A DNA stretch of 39,796 nucleotides from an uncultured Nitratifractor sp. (GTDB lineage: Bacteria; Campylobacterota; Campylobacteria; Campylobacterales; Sulfurovaceae): assembly GCA_947311565.1 (NCBI GenBank), contig CAMZLH010000018.1:1-39796 (forward strand), read 5' to 3'. Under the pieces are notes generated by a model, which searched no databases, was not told where the DNA came from, and worked only from the letters and a program-made list of their open reading frames with translations. Position numbers and translations under genes: made by a program. Positions 33,064-39,796 of this stretch are shown here, piece by piece; position 1 is the first letter of the stretch, and every line of letters starts with the position of its first letter.

Positions 33064-34284
33064 TTATACCTCCTCTTTCTTACCTGCAGCTGCACTAATA
33101 GCTGCGTGAATTCCAATACCAATACCTGCTACTGTTAGTAGTCCTAAACCAAACTCATCAACTGTCTTTTCAACACCACCTGTTGGTGCTTTAAAGTGTG
33201 TATCTGCCATTGGTCTCTCTTGTGCATACTTATCCCAAAATTGTGGCTCACTACATCCTATACATCCATGTCCAGCACCAATTGGCCAGTTTGTTCCACT
33301 ATTGTATCTAACAACAGAACAGTTATTAAATGTCATAGGTCCTTTACAACCCATCTTATATAGACACCAGTTATTCTCTGCACCTTCATCTCCCCATGCT
33401 TCTACAAACTCTCCAGCATCAAAGTGTGCTCTTCTTTCGCAATTGTCATGAATTCTGTAACCAAATGCAAATTTAGGTCTGTTAAGGTGGTCAAGCTCTG
33501 GCACTTGCCCTGTTAATACAAAGTGTAAAATTGTCCCTGTAATGTTTGCTGGGTTTGCAGGACAAGCAGGAATATTAATAATTGGTTTACCTTTAACAAT
33601 ATCTTGAACTCCCACAGCACCAGTTGGGTTTGGAGCAGCAGCTGGAACACCACCAAATGTAGCACATGTACCAACAGCAACTACTGCTGCAGAGCTTCCT
33701 GCTACTCTAAGTAGATGTTCTTCAAATGTCTCACCCTTAGCACCAATTGTTCCATATTGCCCATCCATATGTAATGGAATAGAGCCCTCTACAACACAAA
33801 GGTATTTACCTGCAAATGTCTTCATTGCCTCATCTAAATGCTCTTCAGCCTGATGTCCTGCTGCTGCCATAAGAGTTTCGTTAAACTCTAAAGAGATAGT
33901 CTCTAATATAAGTTCATCTATAGTAGGTGCATCACTTCTTAAAATTGCCTCGGAGTTACCAGCACAATCTTGCAACTCAATCCAAATTACAGGTACTCTA
34001 TTCATTAGTTCAGCAGCTTCTGCCATAAGAGGAGTAAACGAAGCCGGAAGCATCATAGCCGCACAAGCAGCACTTGCCCACTTCATAAAGTCTCTTCTAG
34101 TAAGCCCCTCAGCCTCTAATACTTTATTAATATCTACCTTAGAAGCTGCTGGAGCATTTCGTAGCTCATTTAACCTCTTTTGCATAGTCTCTTTAAGCTT
34201 ACTATAATAAGCCTCACCTCTGTTGGTGTTTACCTTAACACCTTTAGCACTAAACATCTTCATCAATGCATCGCGTCTGTCCAT
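33064..34284 (-). CDS. hydA: [NiFe] hydrogenase small subunit HydA, Tat-exported
   Basis: Carries the Fe-S relay from HydB to HydC. I use the ATG at 34284 (406 residues) because GGAGGT lies six bases upstream; a TTG ten codons earlier is inferior. The Tat motif TRRDFMKWA is at 62-70 after an unusually long n-region, then a hydrophobic stretch to about 90. Cluster ligands: VGTCATFGG and NIPACPAN (proximal), RIHDNCERR, CLYKMGC, NNCSVVRYN and GHGCIGCSE (distal and medial). The first proximal motif reads DCAGNSEA: Cys107 is present but the second Cys of CxxC is Asn110. A C-terminal membrane anchor (GLGLLTVAGIGIGIHAA) ends the protein. Confidence 0.95.
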   Translation of the reverse strand: MDRRDALMKMFSAKGVKVNTNRGEAYYSKLKETMQKRLNELRNAPAASKVDINKVLEAEGLTRRDFMKWASAACAAMMLPASFTPLMAEAAELMNRVPVIWIELQDCAGNSEAILRSDAPTIDELILETISLEFNETLMAAAGHQAEEHLDEAMKTFAGKYLCVVEGSIPLHMDGQYGTIGAKGETFEEHLLRVAGSSAAVVAVGTCATFGGVPAAAPNPTGAVGVQDIVKGKPIINIPACPANPANITGTILHFVLTGQVPELDHLNRPKFAFGYRIHDNCERRAHFDAGEFVEAWGDEGAENNWCLYKMGCKGPMTFNNCSVVRYNSGTNWPIGAGHGCIGCSEPQFWDKYAQERPMADTHFKAPTGGVEKTVDEFGLGLLTVAGIGIGIHAAISAAAGKKEEV

Positions 34285-34290
34285 TATAAT

Positions 34291-34296
34291 ACCTCC
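34291..34296 (-). promoter_or_regulatory. Strong ribosome site deciding the hydA start
   Basis: Perfect GGAGGT on the minus strand, six bases before the ATG at 34284. Stronger than other ribosome sites in the window. Confidence 0.7.
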
Positions 34297-34299
34297 AAG

Positions 34300-34313
34300 T
34301 GAATAGTCATTCA
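34300..34313 (-). promoter_or_regulatory. Palindrome in the hydA leader, possible operator
   Basis: TGAAT-AGTC-ATTCA, an interrupted palindrome right before the hydA ribosome site. Size and spacing would suit a dimeric regulator, but no partner is shown by sequence. Confidence 0.3.
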
Positions 34314-34419
34314 AAATTGTAACATATAAAATAGACTTACACTTAAATTGAAAATAAATTATTTACTTTCTAATATAGTTTTCGGAGTTGGGGTAACAGG
34401 TGTTAGGATTTAGGTTTTT

Positions 34420-34535
34420 GGCTTTAGTGGGTAGGATATAGTTAGGAGTTAGCAGGGTTTATTAGTTTGTAGAAGTAATTATATATTTTTTTAATAGATA
34501 AAACAACTACTAACTAAACCCTACCCACTAAAGCC
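34420..34535. repeat. Foldback pair of a 16-bp repeat between hydA and hupL
   Basis: GGCTTTAGTGGGTAGG at 34420-34435 and its exact complement at 34520-34535, 84 bases apart, in the gap after hupL (on the minus strand) and before hydA. The second arm ends just before the hupL stop. Surrounding bases are also CTAA/TTAG-rich repeats. Part of the family seen at 27900, 35790, 36010 and 36078. Confidence 0.65.
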
Positions 34536-34538
34536 TAA

Positions 34539-35876
34539 CTATTTAACAGTGCATACGCTACAGACATCAAATGCTTTAAATATAAGTTCTAATGGATCAC
34601 TCTTTTTAGATCTAATAAGTGCTTTTTGTACTGGTGTAGGGTTCTCTTTGGTATTAAACGACAAATTCCATTGTGTTGGTGTAGTTATTTGATAATCTTC
34701 TATTTTGCCATCTCTTACACTTACTTTATGAATCAAAGAGCCACGAGCAGCCTCTACTACCCCTACTCCTTCGCCATTTGTCAATATTTTGGGTTCTATA
34801 TAAAAAGGTCTGTTTAAATATATCTGCTCTATTAACTCTTGAGTATACAAAAGTAACCTTGGTACTTCGCAAACTCTAGCAAGTATTCTACTAAATAGAG
34901 AATCTTGAAACTTTCTGTGAGCCTCTTTTATTAAAGGGGTCTTCAAAAGCATAGCTCTCGAGAGTGGTCCAACCTCGTAAAATTTACCCTTATATGTTGC
35001 AAGTTTTGCTTCACTTTGCTTTATATCAAAACTCTCTACATATTTTGTATCAATATTTGTTGCAACTCTTGTCTTTATAGACTTTCCACTCTTAAATAAC
35101 CCCTCTCCAAATACTATAAATTTATCATTGCTTTTACCAAGTTCAGTGTATCCTTTATCTAAAATAGTCTGCATTGCTCTTGGCATATCACCACTTTTAC
35201 TAAGCATAACATCTATTCTATCGCAACTTACAAAGTTTTGTAAATCTACATCTATTAAACTCTCTTGAAATATCTTAATAAGGCTATTTAAACTACTCTT
35301 AAACCCCACAATTTCTAAAGGTGTCAAAGCACCAACAACCCCACCAGGTATTGCATAAGAGTTGTGTGGATACTGCCCAGCAAGCATTGCAATCATTTTA
35401 GATATCAACTGTGATGGTTTAGTTGCCTTTAAAATCTGAACATCAAACCCAAGTAGAGGTTCAATAGTTAAATAAAACCACTTAAAGTGATTTTGCAAAA
35501 GCTCTAAGCTAAGTGTAATCTCTCGTAAAATCTTAGCATTTTTAGGTACTTCTATACTATCATAGCAATCCTCAATAGCTCTAACAGTAGCGATTAAATG
35601 TGCATGATTACAGATACCACAAACTCTAGGATTTATAACCAAAGCATCATTTACACTCTTGCCAATTAAAATCTTCTCAATATGGCGACTTTGAAAAAAC
35701 TTAATCTTAACATCATCTACCCTATCCCCATCAAAGCTATACTCTACAACCGCTTCACCCTCTATTTTTTCTATAACTTCGATGGTTTTAGAGTTAGTAG
35801 GAGTTAGTGGGCAGGGTTTAGTGGGTAGTGAGTTGGATTTGGTAGGTAGATTGTTATCTTTATTTATATCTTTCAC
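34539..35876 (-). CDS. hupL: Group 2-type cytoplasmic [NiFe] hydrogenase large subunit HupL
   Basis: Large subunit of a second, cytoplasmic [NiFe] hydrogenase. Seen: VIEKIEGEA near residue 36, the first nickel motif PRVCGICNHAH and the C-terminal FDVCSVCTVK. At 445 residues it is short. It ends two residues after the last Cys: the Pro of DPC is Val, the usual His is Lys and no cleavable tail exists, so proteolytic maturation is not required. Start GTG at 35876 with AAGGAAAG upstream. Residues about 9-29 (LPTKSNSLPTKPCPLTPTNS) are encoded by the same repeat found in nearby gaps. No signal peptide. hupS lies 232 bases upstream. The group 2 (perhaps 2d) assignment is from motif resemblance. Confidence 0.9.
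   Translation of the reverse strand: MKDINKDNNLPTKSNSLPTKPCPLTPTNSKTIEVIEKIEGEAVVEYSFDGDRVDDVKIKFFQSRHIEKILIGKSVNDALVINPRVCGICNHAHLIATVRAIEDCYDSIEVPKNAKILREITLSLELLQNHFKWFYLTIEPLLGFDVQILKATKPSQLISKMIAMLAGQYPHNSYAIPGGVVGALTPLEIVGFKSSLNSLIKIFQESLIDVDLQNFVSCDRIDVMLSKSGDMPRAMQTILDKGYTELGKSNDKFIVFGEGLFKSGKSIKTRVATNIDTKYVESFDIKQSEAKLATYKGKFYEVGPLSRAMLLKTPLIKEAHRKFQDSLFSRILARVCEVPRLLLYTQELIEQIYLNRPFYIEPKILTNGEGVGVVEAARGSLIHKVSVRDGKIEDYQITTPTQWNLSFNTKENPTPVQKALIRSKKSDPLELIFKAFDVCSVCTVK
35789..35850 (-). repeat. CTACTAA/CCACTAA-type repeat forming the HupL N-terminus
   Basis: Minus strand text of CCACTAA, CCCACTAAC and CTACTAAC units, the same type as the repeats at 34520, 36078 and 27905. Here it lies in frame after the hupL start and encodes a Pro/Thr/Ser-rich tail. 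Confidence 0.55.
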
Positions 35877-36009
35877 TCTCTTTCCTTACTTTTATGATAT
35901 TTGCTTAATCTAGTTATCATTTTAGATCTTTTATTTAATCTTTTAGTCCAATCTAAACCGATATTTTTACTGATATATTCTATCTCTATACCAATATAAA
36001 ATAGTAAGG

Positions 36010-36093
36010 AGTGAGTAGGATTTAGTTAGTAGTTATTTTATCTATTCAAAAAAACACTTAATTACTATTACAAACTACTAAATCCTACTCACT
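36010..36093. repeat. Foldback pair of a 16-bp repeat between hupS and hupL
   Basis: AGTGAGTAGGATTTAG at 36010-36025 and its exact complement at 36078-36093, 52 bases apart, in the 232-base gap between hupS and hupL. No gene is visible in the gap. Could form a large hairpin in the hupSL mRNA and alter the ratio of the two subunits. Confidence 0.65.
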
Positions 36094-36108
36094 ACTTACT
36101 AAAACCTG

Positions 36109-36993
36109 CTAACTATCCCCTTCTTCCAAAATATTCTTATAAAACCTCTCTATCTTAAATGCTTTTGCAACTCCTGCAAGGCTTAGGTAGGCTCTTTTTG
36201 GCACACCAAGTGGTAATTTTGCAGGAATTCCCATATGTTTTGTGGTTTGCCATAGATTATCTTTTGGAAAGTCTGGCTCGGTGCATCCATGACATGGTTC
36301 GCCAACTCTTGTTTTAGAGTTTACCTCATTCCACAAAATTTTATTGCAACTGCCTCGTGTATAGGTAGCTTGGCACCCATGTTCATAGAACATACACCCC
36401 TCCAACTCTCCAAAGTTGTGATTATCTATTTTATACTCAAAATACTCATTTCTTGTACAACCATTATGAACCATCCACCCATAAAAGGATTTTGGTCGAT
36501 TATACTCATCTAAAGAGAGTGGTAAATTACTACTAAGCATATCGATTACACCAGCTAAAATCTCTGGTAAAATTGGACATCCTGATACTGAGACACTCTT
36601 CTCTTTAAAAGATAAAAATCTATTATGAGCAGTATAATTTTTATACAAAAACCCATATCTATTAGAGTGCTTTTGCATAAAAATACCACCAAAAGTAGCA
36701 CATGTTCCAACTGTTAAAATATATTTTGCCCTTTTTGCATACTCTACCAATATATCTTCAAAATTAATATCAAACTTCTTTAAATCACTATCTAAAGTTC
36801 CTTCAAGTACCAAAATATCAATACTCTCATAAACTTTTAACTCAAAAATATCCCTTAAAGAAAAAGTGCTTGGTAAAATAGTATGATACAAAAAGTTATG
36901 CCTACCTAAAAACTCCTCTAAACTTGGTAAATTCAGAAAAGAGTGAGAGTTGCCATTACAAGTAATGGCACTTAGCCATAATATATTTGCCAC
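36109..36993 (-). CDS. hupS: Group 2-type [NiFe] hydrogenase small subunit HupS
   Basis: The 294-residue Fe-S subunit partnering HupL. It starts MANILWLSAITCNGNSHSFLN without any Tat signal, so the enzyme is cytoplasmic. Cluster motifs: Cys12 of CNGN (Asn15 at the second Cys position), VGTCATFGG, VSGCPI, HNGCTRNEYF, GCMFYEHGC, GSCNKILWN and EPCHGCTEPDFP. The CxGN form resembles what I recall of cyanobacterial HupS. Start GTG at 36993 with AAAGG 8 bases upstream, 2 bases after the restored tetR frame ends. Confidence 0.92.
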   Translation of the reverse strand: MANILWLSAITCNGNSHSFLNLPSLEEFLGRHNFLYHTILPSTFSLRDIFELKVYESIDILVLEGTLDSDLKKFDINFEDILVEYAKRAKYILTVGTCATFGGIFMQKHSNRYGFLYKNYTAHNRFLSFKEKSVSVSGCPILPEILAGVIDMLSSNLPLSLDEYNRPKSFYGWMVHNGCTRNEYFEYKIDNHNFGELEGCMFYEHGCQATYTRGSCNKILWNEVNSKTRVGEPCHGCTEPDFPKDNLWQTTKHMGIPAKLPLGVPKRAYLSLAGVAKAFKIERFYKNILEEGDS

Positions 36994-36995
36994 TT

Positions 36996-37584
36996 TTAAG
37001 CCTTTAAAGCGTTATAGATATTCTCGCTAATGTCGTTAATATACTCTGTTAAGCTCTTTGGCAGTATCTCTTCGCCTTGCAAAAATACCATTCCTCCAAG
37101 GTAGCCCATAAAAAGCCCAAAGGCACTAAAGAAGTCTTGGTTTTTTAGATCTCCCTTGGCTACCCCCCTCTTCAAAAAATATCATTATCTCTGTAACAAA
37201 CTCATTAACACATATCATACCCTCACATCCACTCTTAAAAACCTCTCTATTACTTAGATAGACTCTTAAAAAAAACTCTATCATTTGTGGGTCATTTTGT
37301 GCTACTTTAAAATATTCTGCTACAATTTTTCTAATTTTCTCTTCTGTGGTTAAATTACTCTCATTTACTGCTCTAATATCTTTTGCAAGGTATTTAGAAA
37401 TAAATCTCAAAGCCTCTTGTGCAAGCTCTTCTTTTGATTTAAAGTAGTTATACATATTGCCAACACTCATACCCAAATCTTTAGCAATTATTGGGATTGT
37501 AGTAACATAAAAGCCATTTTGTGCAAATAGCTTTAGAGAGCCTTTTATAATCTCTAATTTTCTCTTCTCTTTATTGCTACTCAT
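36996..37584 (-). pseudogene. TetR-family regulator, frameshifted at a G6 tract
   Basis: A TetR-type repressor gene. The helix-turn-helix is intact (LKLFAQNGFYVTTIPIIAKDLGMSVGNMYNYFKSKEELAQEAL). The frame as read stops at 37126 after 152 residues with a nonsense tail (GSQGRSKKPRLL). One G fewer in the run at 37163-37168 would restore EEGVAKGDLKNQDFFSAFGLFMGYLGG...NALKA and a stop at 36996, about 195 residues, a normal TetR length, ending 2 bases before hupS. So the C-terminal ligand-binding half is cut by a +1 error at a homopolymer: a mutation, a phase-variable switch or a sequencing error. It leads the hupSL operon and probably controls it. Confidence 0.75.
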
Positions 37585-37604
37585 AAAAGCCTCGTTTTTT
37601 AACT

Positions 37605-37610
37605 ATTATA
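37605..37610 (-). promoter_or_regulatory. -10 box of the tetR-hupSL promoter
   Basis: Perfect TATAAT in GGTATAATAGTT on the minus strand, 20 bases before the tetR ATG. The upstream side runs straight into the heptamer repeat at 37621, which would occupy the -35 region. Confidence 0.5.
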
Positions 37611-37620
37611 CCACTTTTAA

Positions 37621-37652
37621 AGTTAAAAATGAAAAGTTAAAAGTTAAAAACT
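37621..37652 (+). repeat. 32-bp heptamer-built AT repeat, variant copy between hypA and tetR
   Basis: GTTAAAA, ATGAAAA, GTTAAAA, GTTAAAA units framed by A and ACT; same 32-base length as the hypF copies, about 28 of 32 bases shared, but in the opposite orientation. It sits directly upstream of the tetR -10 box. Confidence 0.6.
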
Positions 37653-37721
37653 CTCCACCTCTTATATAGTTTTTAATTTACCTATTATTTTTTCACTCCT
37701 GACTACTAACTACACACTCTC

Positions 37722-38063
37722 TTACTCCATCTCAAGAGTCATCAAATACATATCTTCACCATCTATAACATTTGTATTTAAACCACTACATTTAGGACAA
37801 GCCATAACCAACTCATCGAGTTCACTATCATTTTTGCAATCGTTACAATATATAATAACCTTTTGTATATTCATCACAAAATCACACCCATCACAAATCG
37901 TCCCCTCTTTAAATGTATCAAAAGCAGTTTGTAATAAGTCTGGCTCTACACCACTTAAAACACCAATCTTTGTAACAACCTTTTTAACTTTAGTTACACT
38001 ATTTTTCTCTGCTATCTCTTCACACTGATTTAGCAGCGCTTGAACTATACTATATTCGTGCAT
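37722..38063 (-). CDS. hypA: Hydrogenase nickel-insertion protein HypA
   Basis: A nickel metallochaperone that, with HypB, loads nickel into hydrogenase (and urease in Helicobacter). The 113 residues start MHEYSIV, whose N-terminal Met-His holds nickel. The zinc site is CNDC...CPKC near residues 73-94, with 17 residues between the pairs. Length is normal. It follows hypX by 20 bases; hypB is not in the window. Confidence 0.96.
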   Translation of the reverse strand: MHEYSIVQALLNQCEEIAEKNSVTKVKKVVTKIGVLSGVEPDLLQTAFDTFKEGTICDGCDFVMNIQKVIIYCNDCKNDSELDELVMACPKCSGLNTNVIDGEDMYLMTLEME

Positions 38064-38083
38064 TTTAATCTCCTTATTATATT

Positions 38084-39727
38084 TTATCTACCAAACTTAA
38101 GCCTCTTAGGCGTTTTAAGAGGGCATATCTTATATACAAACTCATATCTAAGCTTATGAAACTTACTATCTTCATTCCAAAACTCTGGATGCATTCTTTT
38201 TATCTCTACCTCTTTTTTACTCTCTATAAAATCTCTGTTTTCTATCAAAAAATCCTCTTTATCCCATAGATAATCATCCAATCTATCACTATTGCTTACC
38301 AAACCTTTACAAAACTCTTTTAGCTTTTGCTCATACTCATCAATTGCAAAAACCTCATCAACAAGTCTAATTTTTCTACCCTCTTTTGCAGATATTGTCA
38401 AACATCTATCAAGCAACTCTTTAGCCTTTTGCTCTCCTACTCTCTTTGGCAAAGTATATGTATGGTACTCACTGCCACTAAGCCCAATTGTTTTGTAGTG
38501 AGGATTTAGCACAACATCCTCTCTTGCAACCACATAATCACAAGCAGTTGCCAAAAAGACCCCTCCAGCACCTGCATTTTTACCAACACTTGCCACCATC
38601 ACAACTTCAGGCGAAAATATAACCGATTTTATCAAATCATTTATAGCATTTATATTGCTCCAGCCATCCTCTCCACTCTTTTTGCTATCTTCTAAAATAT
38701 TTAGGTTTATCCCATTGCTAAAGAATTGCTCACCACCCATTAGCACAATCACTTTTACTTGCTCTTTTAAATACTCTATCGCATACTTTAGCCTAACACA
38801 CTGCTCAGCTCTAAAAGCACCATTATGAAAGTTAAAATGCAAATATGCAACCTCACCTTCTATATCGCAACTTATCTCATAAAATGTCTTATAACTCTTA
38901 TCAAAAATAATAGGCAATCTATGCTCTTTAATCCCTTTTAACCTATCTTTTAAAACATATGTAGCAGGAAGCTTAAATCTACTAAGCTCCATCAAGTGGC
39001 TAATCCAAATAGCCCCATCAATCGTGCCAAGACAAATTGCACCATCTCTTTTTGCTAAAATCTCTTTTGGTTTACCTCTTAACCTCTCCTCTTCCCAAGC
39101 ACCAAACAGATAACACTTCATATCTAAAATCTCATCAAGCACCCCAGGATGGCTATCACTCATATTTATCTTTTTTATAATCTCTTTTGTGGTATCTCTT
39201 TGCCAATCAATAGCTCTGTGGCTTTGAGTTAATCTTTTGTGCATTGGCAAAACTGGCGGTTTTTTAAACTTTTTTGCTTTAATAGCCTCTAAAAACTCAT
39301 CAAGCATCTTATAAAAAGTAGCCTTAACCTCATCTCGATAAATAGAAGCCTTCGAAGCAAACCTCATCTTAAAATTTTTGCTTACAACCACATCTCCACC
39401 ATCAAACTCACCATTTGCCTTTAAGATAGTCACACCCCACTCATCTTTTTCAAGCCTTATAGCATTATCAATTGCATAAGCCCCTCTATCTCCTAAAATT
39501 CCAGGATGCACAATATATATATCATACTTTTCAAAAATCTCTCTTGGCACAAACCTCTTTAAAAACGGACACAAAATAAAATCTGGCTTAAACCACTCTA
39601 CCTCTTCTATCATCCGATCATCATTTATAGCATAAACCACATCCACCTCAAACTCTAAATCCTTAAAATAGGTATATGCAACTTGAGATAGTGAATTAAA
39701 CGAAGTAATAAGCAGTGTAACCCTCAT
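38084..39727 (-). CDS. hypX: HypX/HoxX, CO-ligand synthesis enzyme for [NiFe] hydrogenase
   Basis: A 547-residue two-domain enzyme. The N-terminal half is a formyl-tetrahydrofolate hydrolase/transferase fold (ILCPFLKRFVPREIF, HPGILGDRGAYAIDNAI). The C-terminal half (from about residue 285) is crotonase-like (GGEQFFSNGINLNIL, SVGKNAGAGGVFLATACDYVV, NPHYKTIGLSGSEYHTY). HypX takes a formyl group from N10-formyl-THF and releases CO for the active-site iron, mainly under aerobic conditions; the Aquifex enzyme has a similar length (about 540). Its position at the head of hypA-hupSL-hydABC supports this role and suggests hydrogenase assembly in the presence of oxygen. Confidence 0.92.
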   Translation of the reverse strand: MRVTLLITSFNSLSQVAYTYFKDLEFEVDVVYAINDDRMIEEVEWFKPDFILCPFLKRFVPREIFEKYDIYIVHPGILGDRGAYAIDNAIRLEKDEWGVTILKANGEFDGGDVVVSKNFKMRFASKASIYRDEVKATFYKMLDEFLEAIKAKKFKKPPVLPMHKRLTQSHRAIDWQRDTTKEIIKKINMSDSHPGVLDEILDMKCYLFGAWEEERLRGKPKEILAKRDGAICLGTIDGAIWISHLMELSRFKLPATYVLKDRLKGIKEHRLPIIFDKSYKTFYEISCDIEGEVAYLHFNFHNGAFRAEQCVRLKYAIEYLKEQVKVIVLMGGEQFFSNGINLNILEDSKKSGEDGWSNINAINDLIKSVIFSPEVVMVASVGKNAGAGGVFLATACDYVVAREDVVLNPHYKTIGLSGSEYHTYTLPKRVGEQKAKELLDRCLTISAKEGRKIRLVDEVFAIDEYEQKLKEFCKGLVSNSDRLDDYLWDKEDFLIENRDFIESKKEVEIKRMHPEFWNEDSKFHKLRYEFVYKICPLKTPKRLKFGR

Positions 39728-39796
39728 CTATTTAAGCTCCAATTTTAACATTAAAATGAAATATTCAACCTTATTGGTTTAAATATTTCTCTCCAA

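Overview
This is AT-rich DNA from a member of the Campylobacterota (Epsilonproteobacteria). Three things support this: gene runs typical of the group (glmU-coaBC-uppS-prepilin peptidase-LptF/G permease-truA; cysE next to speA; rplU-rpmA), a hydABCDE-type [NiFe] hydrogenase locus, and frequent ATG/GTG/TTG starts behind AAAGGA-type ribosome sites in tightly overlapping operons. The genus cannot be fixed from the sequence; a free-living hydrogen-oxidising lineage is likely.

Layout. 1-2594 holds a Septu-like pair: an ABC/AAA ATPase cut by the window edge and an HNH nuclease, ending just before lpxB. 2611-22752 is mostly core genome: lpxB; the ribosomal proteins rplU-rpmA; rlmB; a small CopD-like membrane protein; lepA; prs; a trmA-truD-pqiA(two genes)-pqiB-pqiC operon; the glmU to truA operon; speA-cysE; and a cold-shock gene with a leader of about 130 nt.

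22808-39727 is a hydrogenase region read entirely from the minus strand. In transcription order it is hypX, hypA, a frameshifted tetR, hupS, hupL (group 2 cytoplasmic hydrogenase), hydA, hydB, hydC (group 1 membrane hydrogenase), a 690-base repeat-rich gap, hydD, hydE, then an unexpected STAND-like ATPase/TPR gene pair, and hypF. hypX and hypA (CO ligand and nickel delivery), hypF (cyanide ligand) and hydD/hydE serve hydrogenase maturation; hypB, hypC, hypD and hypE are not in the window. The ATPase/TPR pair sits between hydE and hypF, and its last gene overlaps the hypF start.

The hydrogenase region is invaded by at least three short repeat families: a 32-bp heptamer-built AT repeat, palindromes with a constant TCAAG loop and changing stems, and CTACTAA/CCACTAA-type repeats. 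Copies lie between genes and also in frame inside hypF and at the N-terminus of HupL.

Points most worth a second look: an 80-nt hairpin upstream of hydD that pairs without mismatch in its 26-bp stem only when read as minus-strand RNA; the ATPase/TPR module; repeat-derived peptides inside HypF; Cys-to-Asn at a proximal-cluster ligand in both hydrogenase small subunits; a HupL without the final His or cleavable tail; and a G6-tract frameshift in the regulator upstream of hupSL.
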